A DNA stretch of 64,000 bases from an uncultured Chloracidobacterium sp. (lineage in GTDB: Bacteria > Acidobacteriota > Blastocatellia > Pyrinomonadales > Pyrinomonadaceae): the NCBI GenBank assembly GCA_936914845.1, contig CAKZGE010000003.1, positions 744,001-808,000 of the forward strand, in the 5' to 3' direction. The notes beneath the pieces are model-generated. The model ran no database searches and had not been told where the DNA came from. It worked only from the letters and a program-made list of their open reading frames with translations. Below, piece after piece: positions 9,081 to 17,607 of this stretch; within the stretch, counting starts at the first letter, position 1; every line of letters begins with the position of its first letter. The position numbers were made by a program, and so were the translations under genes.

Positions 9081-9824
9081 CTAAAGAACGACGCTTTCTG
9101 CTCTTTTGATCTCTACGCTAAAAGCCGCAATGGCAGATCTTTTCATGGCCTCCGCATCGCCGGTGGTCTGAAAGATATCGCTGCCGCGGTCGAGGTCAAG
9201 TTGAGCCGTTGACGCAGCCACCTCACCGGCCGGGTCGAGCAACACTGTGTCCGGTGAAACGCAAGCGGAGATCATGTCGGCCGCGGCCGGATAGTGGGTA
9301 CAGGCCAGCAAAATATGTGAACTGTCATATAAGGGACGCAAGATCTTTTCGCACGAAGAACGAAAGGCTGCTGACCTAAGATCACCTGCTTCGATCATAG
9401 CGGAAAGGGGCTGGGCGATGCGTTGACGAAAATGGACGCCTTTTTGTTGGAAAGCTTTGCGATAGGCCCCGGACAGAATGGTCCGCCGCCCGCCGATCAG
9501 CCCCAACCGCTGCGGTTGTGCGGCCAAAGCCATCTTTATCGCAGGTTCGATCACGCCCGAAACGCGGATCGCGGATGGCCGCAGATCGTCTATTGCGGTG
9601 CTTGCCGCATTACACGCGATCACCACATCCGTTACGCCGCTATTTGCAAGGTGCTCGATGACCGTATCAAGCCGTCTGGCGAGGTCGCGGCGGTGCATTT
9701 TCCCATAGGGTAAGGCACCGGTATCGGAAAAATAGAAGATCGCGGCTTGCGGCGAGATACGTTTGATCTCGCGATAAACGCCAATCCCGCCGATCCCCCA
9801 ATCTATCAACCCGAGTTTTGCCAT
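9081..9824 (-). CDS. murI: glutamate racemase-like protein, altered first motif
   Basis: 247 residues from the ATG at 9824, one base past the stop of the upstream gene. The two catalytic cysteines of the Asp/Glu racemase family are present (VVIACNAAST, Cys71; LLACTHYP). MurI supplies D-glutamate for peptidoglycan. The first family motif, normally D-S-G-x-G-G, reads D-W-G-I-G-G (residues 8-13) and the second reads SDTGALPYG instead of the usual D-T-x-x-x-PYG. The Ser-to-Trp change sits beside the substrate pocket in known MurI structures, so substrate preference may differ. Tight coupling to a methyltransferase fusion gene is not typical of murI. Symbol given for family only. Confidence 0.72.
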   Translation of the reverse strand: MAKLGLIDWGIGGIGVYREIKRISPQAAIFYFSDTGALPYGKMHRRDLARRLDTVIEHLANSGVTDVVIACNAASTAIDDLRPSAIRVSGVIEPAIKMALAAQPQRLGLIGGRRTILSGAYRKAFQQKGVHFRQRIAQPLSAMIEAGDLRSAAFRSSCEKILRPLYDSSHILLACTHYPAAADMISACVSPDTVLLDPAGEVAASTAQLDLDRGSDIFQTTGDAEAMKRSAIAAFSVEIKRAESVVL

Positions 9825-9825
9825 T

Positions 9826-11136
9826 TTATGGATAGGTAAGCTTTGCTTCGACGCCCTTTTCAATAGGCCCACTGTCAAACGCGACGATCCTGGAATTCCA
9901 GCCCATGTTCAGAGTTTCCATCTTTTGCCCCGGAAAGCGGCTTTCAAGATACCATTTCATTTCGTGTTCTGAGCGGATCGGATTATATTCGAGCATCTTT
10001 TTCCAGTCCGGGTGCGAAACCAGCTGGCGCAGAGATTCGTCAAAGCGTTCATTTGCTTTCCGCTCTTTGAACGTACGGAATTTGTCGCCCAGCAACCGCG
10101 GGTATTCGCTGAATTTAACCGGTACGGTGACCATATCAACGATCAAAAACTTGCCGCCCGGTTTAGTGATGCGTTTTAATTCTGCAAGCAGCGGGTCCCA
10201 ATCGAGATAGCGGAAAGACATTAGTGAGATGACGACATCAAAGCTGGCATCGGGGAACGGCAAGACCGGACCTTCGATCTTATTGAACTCGAGGTTTTCG
10301 ACACCGGCATTCTTTAGCCGTGCTCTTTCGACGACTCCGGCAGATTCATCGACGCCGCGTCCGAAGGTTATCCTGCCGGCGAGTTCGCTGAGTAGTGCCC
10401 CGTTTCCGCACCCTATATCAAGGACGGAAAAACCGTCTTGCGGCAGATGATCGTTCAGCCAACGCCATTCGTCGCGACGGACCTTGATATCTTGAAACGC
10501 GGCGTCGTAAAGTTCGGCGACACGGTCATAGGAAGTTTCACCGGTCGGCTGTTCAGGTTCAAAAGCCTTGATCTCTTCGGCCGGCATCAGGCCCAAGAAC
10601 TTTTGTGCCGAAGCTAAGAGTCCGTGAGATTTTCGGCCTTTGCAGCCGATCGTGTAAAGCGGTGATGCGGTGCCGGAACCGGCATAACGATATTTTTTAG
10701 GGTCGCGTGAAAAGGTCGTGTACCAGAAAAAACCGTGCGATCTAACGCCGAATGTTCGTGCAAAAAAAGGTGCGAACCAACGAGCCGAACGGCAGCAGTG
10801 GAAAAATGCGGCGGAATTATCGGCAAATGGAATAGACATCGATTCCCATTCATAGGGAGAGAACTGCTCTGGAAATTTCACGGTGCCGAACATCGGGCCG
10901 TACATGCCGGAATGGCCGACAAAATGAAATTCTTTTATCGTGTCGCCGACGCCGGCTATCTCGGCAAATTCCTTTAGCACATCATGTTTGCTTTCGACCG
11001 CCCGACAGATCACGGGCCCGCTCCAACCGGCAGTTCTTTTTTCTTCGGCGAGTGTCTCAGCGACGATGGGAAATTGTTCTCCGCCATCGCGGTATTTAGT
11101 TGTGTAAAGGATCAGGATAACTGCATTTCCGGCCAT
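9826..11136 (-). CDS. fusion: caspase-like N-terminal domain + SAM-dependent methyltransferase
   Basis: 436 residues from the ATG at 11136. Residues about 205-400 are a class I methyltransferase of the UbiE/Methyltransf_11 type: motif I VLDIGCGNG (238-246), then FPDASFDVVISLMSFRYL and LAELKRITKPGGKFLIVD. Residues 1-190 are separate: a beta-strand then EFHFVGHSGMYGPMFG (His75) and, about 40 residues later, AAFFHCCRSARWFAPFFA (Cys114/Cys115) and a Gly-rich end. A His in GHSG after a strand and a Cys after the next strand is the dyad layout of clan CD (caspase/CHAT/gingipain-like) peptidases. That assignment is mine, by pattern only. The next gene (racemase-like) starts one base after this stop. 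Confidence 0.7.
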   Translation of the reverse strand: MAGNAVILILYTTKYRDGGEQFPIVAETLAEEKRTAGWSGPVICRAVESKHDVLKEFAEIAGVGDTIKEFHFVGHSGMYGPMFGTVKFPEQFSPYEWESMSIPFADNSAAFFHCCRSARWFAPFFARTFGVRSHGFFWYTTFSRDPKKYRYAGSGTASPLYTIGCKGRKSHGLLASAQKFLGLMPAEEIKAFEPEQPTGETSYDRVAELYDAAFQDIKVRRDEWRWLNDHLPQDGFSVLDIGCGNGALLSELAGRITFGRGVDESAGVVERARLKNAGVENLEFNKIEGPVLPFPDASFDVVISLMSFRYLDWDPLLAELKRITKPGGKFLIVDMVTVPVKFSEYPRLLGDKFRTFKERKANERFDESLRQLVSHPDWKKMLEYNPIRSEHEMKWYLESRFPGQKMETLNMGWNSRIVAFDSGPIEKGVEAKLTYP

Positions 11137-11210
11137 AATGTGAGCATAGTTTACCAATATTGAACGGGTATTACAGCGAAGAAACGCGAAATATGGATCC
11201 GGTTGCCGGG

Positions 11211-11241
11211 CGATGCGAAAGAATTACGTTCTTCCGCATCG
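11211..11241 (-). other. stem-loop in 3' region of pirin gene
   Basis: Stem 11211-11223 with 11229-11241 (GATGCG/CGCATC and AAGAA/TTCTT arms) with a 5-nt loop. The single mismatch becomes a G-U pair only when read on the minus strand, so it probably folds in the pirin transcript. There is no T tract, so an intrinsic terminator is not proven. Confidence 0.45.
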
Positions 11242-11256
11242 AAGCCCTGCTGTCCA

Positions 11257-11433
11257 TCAATCTTCTAAATACCCGAAACGGCCGATATTCAGGTCGTGAA
11301 AAGCCTCTCGCAACTCGGCCTCGGTGTTCATTACGAACGGCCCGTAAGCTGCGATCGGTTCGCCGATAGGTTCGCCGCTGACCAACAACACCACGGCGTC
11401 CTCATTTGCACGGATGCTGATCTCTTCGCCTTC
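11257..11433 (-). pseudogene. pirin C-terminal fragment, out of frame (frameshift remnant)
   Basis: 58 codons that continue the pirin gene in a different frame: the translation runs from EGEEISIRANED through SGEPIGEPIAAYGPFVMNT to GRFGYLED and a TGA. GEPIGEPIAAYGPFVMNT is the hallmark end of the pirin C-terminal cupin. Removing one base from the T4 run at 11435-11438 (A4 on the coding strand) joins it to the upstream frame, giving a normal-length pirin of 292 residues. Confidence 0.85.
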
Positions 11434-12136
11434 ATTTTGCGAACAGCACGAGGTTATCTTGCCTTACGCTTTGCCCGTTCACCATGATGCTGCCCTTGAT
11501 GACGAGAGCCAAGGTCGTGTATTCGGCCGGAAAAGAGAACGATGCTTCGGCCCCTTTTTTCAAGTTCGCGTTCTGGAGATGGACAGGCGTAAAGGTTGAA
11601 GCCGGGCCTTTGATGCCGTTATGTTCACCGGCAATTACCTCGATAAAACTCTCGCCGTCGGGCAAAACGCTGCGTCCCATGTCCGAATTGACCAATCCCT
11701 GATACTTGGGAGCAGACATTTTATCTTTGGCGGGAAGGTTGACCCATAGCTGTACCATTTGGAAAGGCCCGCCCCTTCGCGAATAATCAGCTTCATGATA
11801 TTCCTTATGCAAAACACCCGCCGCAGCGGGCATCCATTGCACGTCGCCTTTATTGATAACTCCCGAATTGCCGGCGCTGTCGTGGTGGGCAACGCTGCCT
11901 TCATAAGCGATGGTTACCGTTTCAAAACCACGATGCGGATGAACGCCGACACCACGCGGATGATCTGCAGGCGGAAATTCGTAAAGCGAATTGTAGTCAA
12001 GCATCACAAATGGGTCCATTCGCTGCATACTTAACAACCGTGAACCGTGCGGAATAAATCCATGCACTCTGAACCCATCCCCAACCATGTGCACCGGCGG
12101 CGGCGTCAAAACAGCTTCGATCTTTTTTTGTGTCAT
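11432..12136 (-). CDS. pirin family protein, truncated by frameshift
   Basis: 234 residues as read; the intact protein would have about 292. The N-terminal cupin with the iron-binding pattern is clear: HPHRGFETVTIAYEG supplies two His, VQWMPAAAGVLHKE another His and Glu. Pirins are cytoplasmic mononuclear iron proteins; some have quercetinase activity, others act as redox-sensitive regulators. The C-terminal cupin is cut at LVLFAK by a TGA created by one extra A. An AGGTAAAAG ribosome site precedes the ATG at 12136. A Crp/Fnr-type regulator is immediately upstream on the same strand. The defect could be a sequencing error in the homopolymer, a real mutation, or slippage. Confidence 0.85.
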   Translation of the reverse strand: MTQKKIEAVLTPPPVHMVGDGFRVHGFIPHGSRLLSMQRMDPFVMLDYNSLYEFPPADHPRGVGVHPHRGFETVTIAYEGSVAHHDSAGNSGVINKGDVQWMPAAAGVLHKEYHEADYSRRGGPFQMVQLWVNLPAKDKMSAPKYQGLVNSDMGRSVLPDGESFIEVIAGEHNGIKGPASTFTPVHLQNANLKKGAEASFSFPAEYTTLALVIKGSIMVNGQSVRQDNLVLFAK

Positions 12137-12204
12137 ATCTTTTACCTCTATAGATAGATTCTAGAGAAATAAGATCGCTGCGGCATTGATGTATGTTAAG
12201 TAGA

Positions 12205-12804
12205 TCAAGCGCCCGGCGGACGAAAATTCTTTACGGCCAATTCTTTTCGCACACGGCTGAGCGATTCCGGAGTAATGCCGAGATAAGATGCGATCATCCA
12301 TTGCGGAACACGCAGCGGTATCTGCGGATATGTTTCGATGAAGTCGAGATAGCGGGCTTCGGCATTGTAACCGAGCAGCATTCCGATGCGGTGCTGCAGG
12401 GACCTGATGTGCTTGTTAAGCGATATACCATTGAAACGCCGAAAATCCGGGCTCAGGTCCGATAGCCGGTCGATCACCTGACGATCGAGAAAAACGATCT
12501 GCGAATCTTCGATCGCGTCAATGTAGAGTTCTGATCCGGTATTGAAAAACAGGCTGGCTCGATCCGTTATCAGCCAGTTTTCGGGTGCAAATTGAATAAT
12601 ATGCTCCTTTCCTGCCTCATCAAGCAGATAAGAGCGGAGCAAACCATTTGAAACGAAAAAAATGCTGCTGCAAACGCCGCCCTGCTGCAATAGAAATTCG
12701 CCTTTCCGGATGCTCTCGGCTCTCAATCGGCCGGCGACTTCGGCAAATTGCCGCTCATCGATGCCGGCCTTTACCTTCAGGTAATTTGCTAAATTCTCGA
12801 TCAT
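12205..12804 (-). CDS. Crp/Fnr family transcriptional regulator
   Basis: 199 residues. Residues 1-120 form the cyclic-nucleotide-binding-like jelly roll (RKGEFLLQQGGVCSSIFFVSNGLLRSYLLDEAGKEHIIQF), and the C-terminus carries a helix-turn-helix (VPQWMIASYLGITPESLSRVRKEL). There are no Fnr-type clustered cysteines and the cAMP-contact Arg-Ser pair of Crp is not evident, so the effector is unknown. This short subtype, with a truncated wing, is common in Bacteroidetes and Acidobacteria. It is 68 bases upstream of the pirin gene on the same strand, so pirin is a plausible cotranscribed partner or target. Confidence 0.87.
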   Translation of the reverse strand: MIENLANYLKVKAGIDERQFAEVAGRLRAESIRKGEFLLQQGGVCSSIFFVSNGLLRSYLLDEAGKEHIIQFAPENWLITDRASLFFNTGSELYIDAIEDSQIVFLDRQVIDRLSDLSPDFRRFNGISLNKHIRSLQHRIGMLLGYNAEARYLDFIETYPQIPLRVPQWMIASYLGITPESLSRVRKELAVKNFRPPGA

Positions 12805-12809
12805 TTACC

Positions 12810-14132
12810 CTATAAAAGTCCCCGTTCTTTCACACGAATGTAGCTTTGTAAAAGTGCCGGAGCGAGTGTTTGGGTCGTTACGTCAAGGGCCAGGCCGCCG
12901 ATATTCTCAACCAGCCGCAATGCCGCCTCGCGCTGGAAAATGATCTCTTCGGCTGCGGATTGCGTAAAAACATCCGCAATGTTTTGCGGAATGCTGCTAA
13001 CGGTCGTGTTCAGGTCGCGATCACCAATGGTGACGACCATTGGAAGGTGGCGGGGACGAAGCAAGCGCAGCGAATTGATCAGATCTTTTGAGCTTTCCTT
13101 ATCGACAAGATCGGTGAGAATAACGATAAACGCCCGTTTTTTCGTATGGGCCGAAATATACTGGAACGCCCGTGTGTACGACGGCTCGATCATTGAAGGT
13201 TCGAGATCGTAAAGAGATTCGACGACCGCATCAATATGCTGGAGGCCCCGTTTCGGCGGCAGAAATTTTGTTACCCGCCGGCCGAAAACCATCAGACCGC
13301 AATTGTCGCCGGCTTTTGCACAGGCAGACATCAAGGCCAAACTGGCGTGAATGGCCGTATCAAATTTTGTCTCGTCGCCGATCCGCCCGGTCATCAAACG
13401 TCCGGCATCCAATGCGATAATGACCGTTTGATCGCGTTCTATCTGGTATTGGCGTGTTATCAGTTTTGAACGCCGAGCGGTTGCCATCCACGAAATATGG
13501 CGGAGTTCGTCGCCGCGAACATAGTCGCGCATCGATTCGAATTCGCGGCCTTCGCCCCGCCGAACAGCTTTACGCTGAACGGCAATGTAGGAACGCGGTC
13601 CGAGAGCTTTCAGCTCCATTTCGCGAGCCCGTCGGATGTTCGGATAGACCTTGACCGATTCCGGGCCGCCGAGATCGGCTTGGCACCAAACGAGCCCGAA
13701 CCGGGAAAGAAAGCGGACGGCAGTTCGGCCAAATTCGTATTTGCCGCGGTGCGGCGGCGTGATCGAATATTCATATCCGGCGGCGGAACGCGGTTCGACA
13801 ACGAATTCAGCCTCGCGGTTGTCAACAAGTTCCATTTCGGGCGGATATTCATCTTTCAGCCGCAGGTCGAACGACCGCGCTGTGTTGTTCTCTACCCTTA
13901 CCGTCACTTTTACTGGGTCGCCGATCGCGAAACGGCGGTCGAAGCCGCGATGGACCCGCAGATCGAGGACCAATTTACGGCTGATGAGCAGGTCGATGAT
14001 CGCAGCAATAAAGAGCAAGCCGTCAAAAGCGAACACGACCCACCGCAGAACCGGCATTTCCCACGAGATGGAAAGCGGAATGATGCCGATCGCCAGCAGA
14101 ACATAAAATCGCCGCGAAAATGTGAAACGCAT
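12810..14132 (-). CDS. DUF58 domain protein, membrane-anchored with VWA-like fold
   Basis: 440 residues from the ATG at 14132 (in-frame alternative at 14156). Two N-terminal membrane helices (YVLLAIGIIPLSI; WVVFAFDGLLFIAAIIDLLI) are followed by a beta-rich domain and the DUF58 signature RRGEGREFESMRDYVRGDELRHISWMATAR. The C-terminal part is von Willebrand A-like, with VIIALDAGRLM in place of the canonical DxSxS metal motif (D-A-G-R). DUF58 proteins usually work with MoxR AAA ATPases; none is in this window. It ends 5 bases before the start of the Crp-like gene, so the two are likely one transcript. Confidence 0.87.
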   Translation of the reverse strand: MRFTFSRRFYVLLAIGIIPLSISWEMPVLRWVVFAFDGLLFIAAIIDLLISRKLVLDLRVHRGFDRRFAIGDPVKVTVRVENNTARSFDLRLKDEYPPEMELVDNREAEFVVEPRSAAGYEYSITPPHRGKYEFGRTAVRFLSRFGLVWCQADLGGPESVKVYPNIRRAREMELKALGPRSYIAVQRKAVRRGEGREFESMRDYVRGDELRHISWMATARRSKLITRQYQIERDQTVIIALDAGRLMTGRIGDETKFDTAIHASLALMSACAKAGDNCGLMVFGRRVTKFLPPKRGLQHIDAVVESLYDLEPSMIEPSYTRAFQYISAHTKKRAFIVILTDLVDKESSKDLINSLRLLRPRHLPMVVTIGDRDLNTTVSSIPQNIADVFTQSAAEEIIFQREAALRLVENIGGLALDVTTQTLAPALLQSYIRVKERGLL

Positions 14133-14234
14133 AGTGACAGAGAGATTGTAGCGCAAGAGCGGTCAGTTATTCGGCAAAGCAGCCTAAATCTTGAAATCCG
14201 GCGGCTTTTGTGTTCAATTATCTGTGCAGGAAAA

Positions 14235-16004
14235 ATGACCCTATTGACGCCTACAATAACGCCTTCCGCGGCTGAACGCCAGATACCCTCTCGAAAAGAC
14301 GCTGTCATCTTTCGTGCAAAGACCTTGCTGCTTCAAATCCGAAGAACCTTTAGCAACGTGTTCATCGGCCGTCTGCACCGATTTTCGGTGGCCGGGGAGT
14401 TTTTGTCGGATGATGTGATCGGAAGTTCTGTAACCCCGCTGTGGACCGAAGCTGATCCGCGAGAGCAGTTCTTGTTGGCCGGCAAGGTTCACAATTTGCG
14501 ATTGGCCATCCGCCGTCTGAATGGCATTGAGGTGCCCGCGGGCGAAATATTCAGCTTTTGGCGCCAGGTTGGCCGCACATCGCGTCTAAAGGGTTATGTT
14601 GCGGGGCGGGAACTGCGAGAAGGTTGTGTGATCCCAAGCATCGGGGGCGGCTTGTGTCAGATATCAAATGCTTTGTATGACGCCGCTCTCCAGGCCAATT
14701 TTGAGATCATCGAACGCCATGCACACACGCGGGTCATACCGGGGTCATTGGCAGAGGATGGCCGCGATGCGACAGTTTTTTGGAATTATGTGGATCTGCG
14801 TTTTCGGTCGAACGAAGGATTCCGCGTCGAAGCGGCGATCGACGCCAGCGACCTCAAAGTGACCTTTAGAGGCAGGCGATCGAAACTTCCGGTCATGCAC
14901 CAGATCCGCCGCCGGTCTGACCCATCGCCGTCACCGAACAGTTGCGCGACATGCGAAACGGGCGATTGCCATCGTGTTGTGGAACCATCGCCGAAGGCAG
15001 AAAGATTTGGGCGGGCGGCATTTATCGTCGATGAGTTTGGCCCCGAATTTGACGAATTCATCGCTGCTGAACGAACAGAAGCGGACATTTTGATCGCACC
15101 GATGGACGGAGTGCGATTCAAAAAAGCGAACTATGCCTGGTCAAAGGCCGGTTTCGGCAACTATCGGCAAAATTTGCTAACAACGCTGCGTCGATCTTAC
15201 AGCTCAAGGAAATTGGCTGTGCAAGGCAGCAAAAGGCAAATGAATCTTTTGAAGATGTACGCCGAAATGGCCGAAAGTTCGGCCGCGAAGATCAAATACG
15301 ATACTTTGCATCTAGTCGTTCAACAGGAACTTTTGCCGCATTTGATGCAAAGCGGGGAACTAGGCGGCCGAACTTTTGACGTTTTGATGACGGCCTTGCC
15401 GATGAACGAAATACAGAAGCGGCTAGATCGGGCTGCGGGCCTGCATCCGAATAGCAGAACGCTCGCTGATTTTCGTGCGGATCCGGAAGTGGTTGCGGCC
15501 GAAAGCCGGGCTCTCGAACAGGCAAACCGCATAATAACACCCCATTCAGACATCGCGGCATTGTTTCCGGAAAAGGCGGTTCTCCTTCCATGGAAGATCC
15601 CGGCGGCAAAGCCGCACAGGCCCAATGAAAAGCCGTTGATCGTTTTTCCCGCTTCGACGCTCGGCCGGAAAGGGTGCTATGAGCTGCGGCAGGCGATGAG
15701 CGGCCTTGACGCCGAACTCATTATTCTCGGCGGTGAGATCGAAGCTCCCGATTTTTGGAGCGGCCTGAGCGCGGCGAAAGGTACGCCCGAGGACATTTGT
15801 CGGGCATGGGCTGTGGTCCTGCCCGCTTTCGTCGAACACAAGCCGCGAAGACTGTTGATGGCGGCGGCGGCCGGTGTGCCCGTCATTGCCTCGAAAGCTT
15901 GCGGTTTGAGCCAAGTTGACGGCGTTGTCGAGATCGAAGCCGGTGATGTCGCGGCTCTGCGAACGGCGATCGAAGCAGTCCTCGAACACCAGAAAATTTT
16001 TTAG
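14235..16004 (+). CDS. fusion: VanW domain + Cys motif + GT-B glycosyltransferase-like domain
   Basis: 589 residues from the ATG at 14235 (AGG five bases upstream); the open frame back to 13497 is the shadow of the DUF58 gene. Residues about 87-213 match the VanW family (IFSFWRQVGRTSRLKGYVAGRE, IPSIGGGLCQISNALYDAAL, ERHAHTRVIPGS). A short cysteine motif follows (SCATCETGDCH, Cys237/240/245), possibly metal-binding. Residues about 260-589 resemble a group 1 (GT4-like) glycosyltransferase: IVFPASTLGRKGCYELRQAM, AELIILGGE, then FVEHKPRRLLMAAAAGVPVIAS and CGLSQVDGVVEIEAGDVAALR. No signal peptide or membrane helix. VanW itself has no firmly assigned reaction; fusion to a sugar transferase points to cell-wall or glycan work. 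Confidence 0.78.
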   Translation: MTLLTPTITPSAAERQIPSRKDAVIFRAKTLLLQIRRTFSNVFIGRLHRFSVAGEFLSDDVIGSSVTPLWTEADPREQFLLAGKVHNLRLAIRRLNGIEVPAGEIFSFWRQVGRTSRLKGYVAGRELREGCVIPSIGGGLCQISNALYDAALQANFEIIERHAHTRVIPGSLAEDGRDATVFWNYVDLRFRSNEGFRVEAAIDASDLKVTFRGRRSKLPVMHQIRRRSDPSPSPNSCATCETGDCHRVVEPSPKAERFGRAAFIVDEFGPEFDEFIAAERTEADILIAPMDGVRFKKANYAWSKAGFGNYRQNLLTTLRRSYSSRKLAVQGSKRQMNLLKMYAEMAESSAAKIKYDTLHLVVQQELLPHLMQSGELGGRTFDVLMTALPMNEIQKRLDRAAGLHPNSRTLADFRADPEVVAAESRALEQANRIITPHSDIAALFPEKAVLLPWKIPAAKPHRPNEKPLIVFPASTLGRKGCYELRQAMSGLDAELIILGGEIEAPDFWSGLSAAKGTPEDICRAWAVVLPAFVEHKPRRLLMAAAAGVPVIASKACGLSQVDGVVEIEAGDVAALRTAIEAVLEHQKIF

Positions 16005-16069
16005 CAAATGCAACTTTTTGCCGCCGATGATGCACCAAAGGTTCGGAACGACCTTTTGAACCTGTATTT

Positions 16070-16552
16070 ATGCTAAAGTTTGCTTTTTTTCTGCTTCTAC
16101 TGCTTCCTGTTGCAGTTGTTGCCCAGACGCCTTCGCAAGAAGAGGTCCCCGGGGAATATGACATCTATCTGGCTAAGGATGACGGCAAAGGGAAAGCGGG
16201 GGACCGGACGGAAAATTTTTACACGACGGATATCCCTATCTACTGCGTCGTGATGATGGCGGAAAACGAACCGGCAACCGTTAAGATGGACTTCATTGTA
16301 GTCAATGTGGCGGGCGTTAAACCGGAAACCAGGGTAGTTTCGACTTCGTTTAAAACTGATGGAACACACGACCGGGTCAATTTTACCGGGATGCCGCATA
16401 AGAAATGGATGATCGGCAAATATCGAGCAGATATCTATGTGAACGGAGAATTGGTCGGAAAACGAGTGTTCAACATCACCGAACAGCCGAACGTTCGAAA
16501 TGCGTCTGCGGTTAAGCCGGTGAACAACTTTCGAATGAGAAAAAAGAATTAG
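16070..16552 (+). CDS. secreted protein of unknown function
   Basis: 160 residues with a textbook signal peptide (MLKFAFFLLLLLPVAVVAQ, cleavage near 19). The mature part reads as a beta-sandwich: DIYLAKDDGKGKAGDRTENFYTTDIPIYCVV followed by FIVVNVAGVKPETRVVSTSFKTDG and GKYRADIYVNGELVGKRVFNI, like an Ig-like extracellular domain. I do not recognise a named family and no catalytic motif is visible. It stands alone between the VanW gene and a bidirectional terminator. Confidence 0.7.
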   Translation: MLKFAFFLLLLLPVAVVAQTPSQEEVPGEYDIYLAKDDGKGKAGDRTENFYTTDIPIYCVVMMAENEPATVKMDFIVVNVAGVKPETRVVSTSFKTDGTHDRVNFTGMPHKKWMIGKYRADIYVNGELVGKRVFNITEQPNVRNASAVKPVNNFRMRKKN

Positions 16553-16590
16553 GAGCCGACGCGGCGAAGAGGCTTTTATAAGCAAATGAA

Positions 16591-16621
16591 AAAGGGCGAA
16601 CCATCTCGGCTCGCCCTTTTT
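16591..16621. terminator. bidirectional terminator between convergent genes
   Basis: Nine-base-pair stem 16591-16599 with 16611-16619, 11-nt loop, T run on the plus strand and A run on the 5' side, serving the secreted-protein gene (+) and the RRM gene (-). Confidence 0.88.
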
Positions 16622-16624
16622 ATG

Positions 16625-17026
16625 TTACCAACGGTTCGGGCTGCCGCCGAAACCTTCGTTGCCGCGACCGTAGCCACCGCCGCCGCCGCCGCGATTTCCG
16701 CCGCCGCCGCCGTAACCGCCGCGTCCACCGCCATAGCCGCCGCGTCCGCCGCCGCCACCGCCGCCGAATCCACGATTTTCACGCGGTTTGGCTTCGTTAA
16801 CCTTCAGTTCGCGACCATCAACTTCCTTACCGTTCAATTCGCTGATAGCGTTTTCCGCTTCTTCTTTGGTCGCCATTTCGACGAAACCAAAACCGCGCGA
16901 GCGGCCGGTTTCGCGATCTTCGACGATAGTAGCTGATTCGACCGTGCCGATAGCTGCAAAAAGGTCCTGCAATTGCGAACTCGAAGTATTAAAGGACAAA
17001 TTGCCCACGTAGAGCTTTGTTGACAT
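16625..17026 (-). CDS. glycine-rich RNA-binding protein (single RRM)
   Basis: 133 residues. Residues 1-80 are one RRM with RNP2 (LYVGNL, near residue 5) and RNP1 (RGFGFVEM, near residue 44) intact; the aromatic residues that stack on RNA are kept. The C-terminal 50 residues are Gly/Arg/Tyr-rich repeats (GGRGGYGG type), like cyanobacterial and plant glycine-rich proteins. Cytoplasmic RNA chaperone, often cold-induced in other bacteria. The start has an AAGGAAATC ribosome site, and a perfect hairpin sits just upstream of it in the leader, so post-transcriptional or temperature control is plausible. Confidence 0.93.
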   Translation of the reverse strand: MSTKLYVGNLSFNTSSSQLQDLFAAIGTVESATIVEDRETGRSRGFGFVEMATKEEAENAISELNGKEVDGRELKVNEAKPRENRGFGGGGGGGRGGYGGGRGGYGGGGGNRGGGGGGYGRGNEGFGGSPNRW

Positions 17027-17337
<311 letters not shown>

Positions 17338-17607
17338 GTGAACGAACTTAAACTAGAGGATCTGATATCCATCGAAGATGACGAAAAGGTAAGGCAAATG
17401 CTTCACCGGCCGGATTATCGTTCGTTCGTTCGGGTGCTGCGGGGTTCGAATGGCCGTTATCAATTTCGGATCCACGATGAAACAAGCAGCGTAATCGCCC
17501 GCAGTCGCGAATTTGATGAAAAGGCTGACCGCGATCGGCTGCTCGCCGAATTTATCAGGTTCGTGGAAGTAGAGCTCAATGGCCGACTTCAGATGTCGCT
17601 GTTTTGA
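17338..17607 (+). CDS. small hypothetical protein
   Basis: 89 residues from a GTG at 17338. Charged, soluble, mixed helix/strand sequence (VRQMLHRPDYRSFVRVLRGSNGRYQFRIHDETSSVIARSREF) with no membrane segment and no known motif. It overlaps the convergent patatin gene by 19 bases at the 3' ends. No clear ribosome site. Plausible as a gene because composition and codon use match its neighbours and the frame has no better explanation, but unconfirmed. Confidence 0.55.
   Translation: MNELKLEDLISIEDDEKVRQMLHRPDYRSFVRVLRGSNGRYQFRIHDETSSVIARSREFDEKADRDRLLAEFIRFVEVELNGRLQMSLF

Noticed and set aside
13497..14234. Upstream extension of the VanW-glycosyltransferase frame
   Set aside because: It lies antisense to the DUF58 coding region, has no RBS and no domain; the ATG at 14235 with AGG is the credible start.
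16586..16936. Alanine-rich plus-strand frame opposite the RRM gene
   Set aside because: Ala-repeat translation is the antisense image of the Gly-rich tail.
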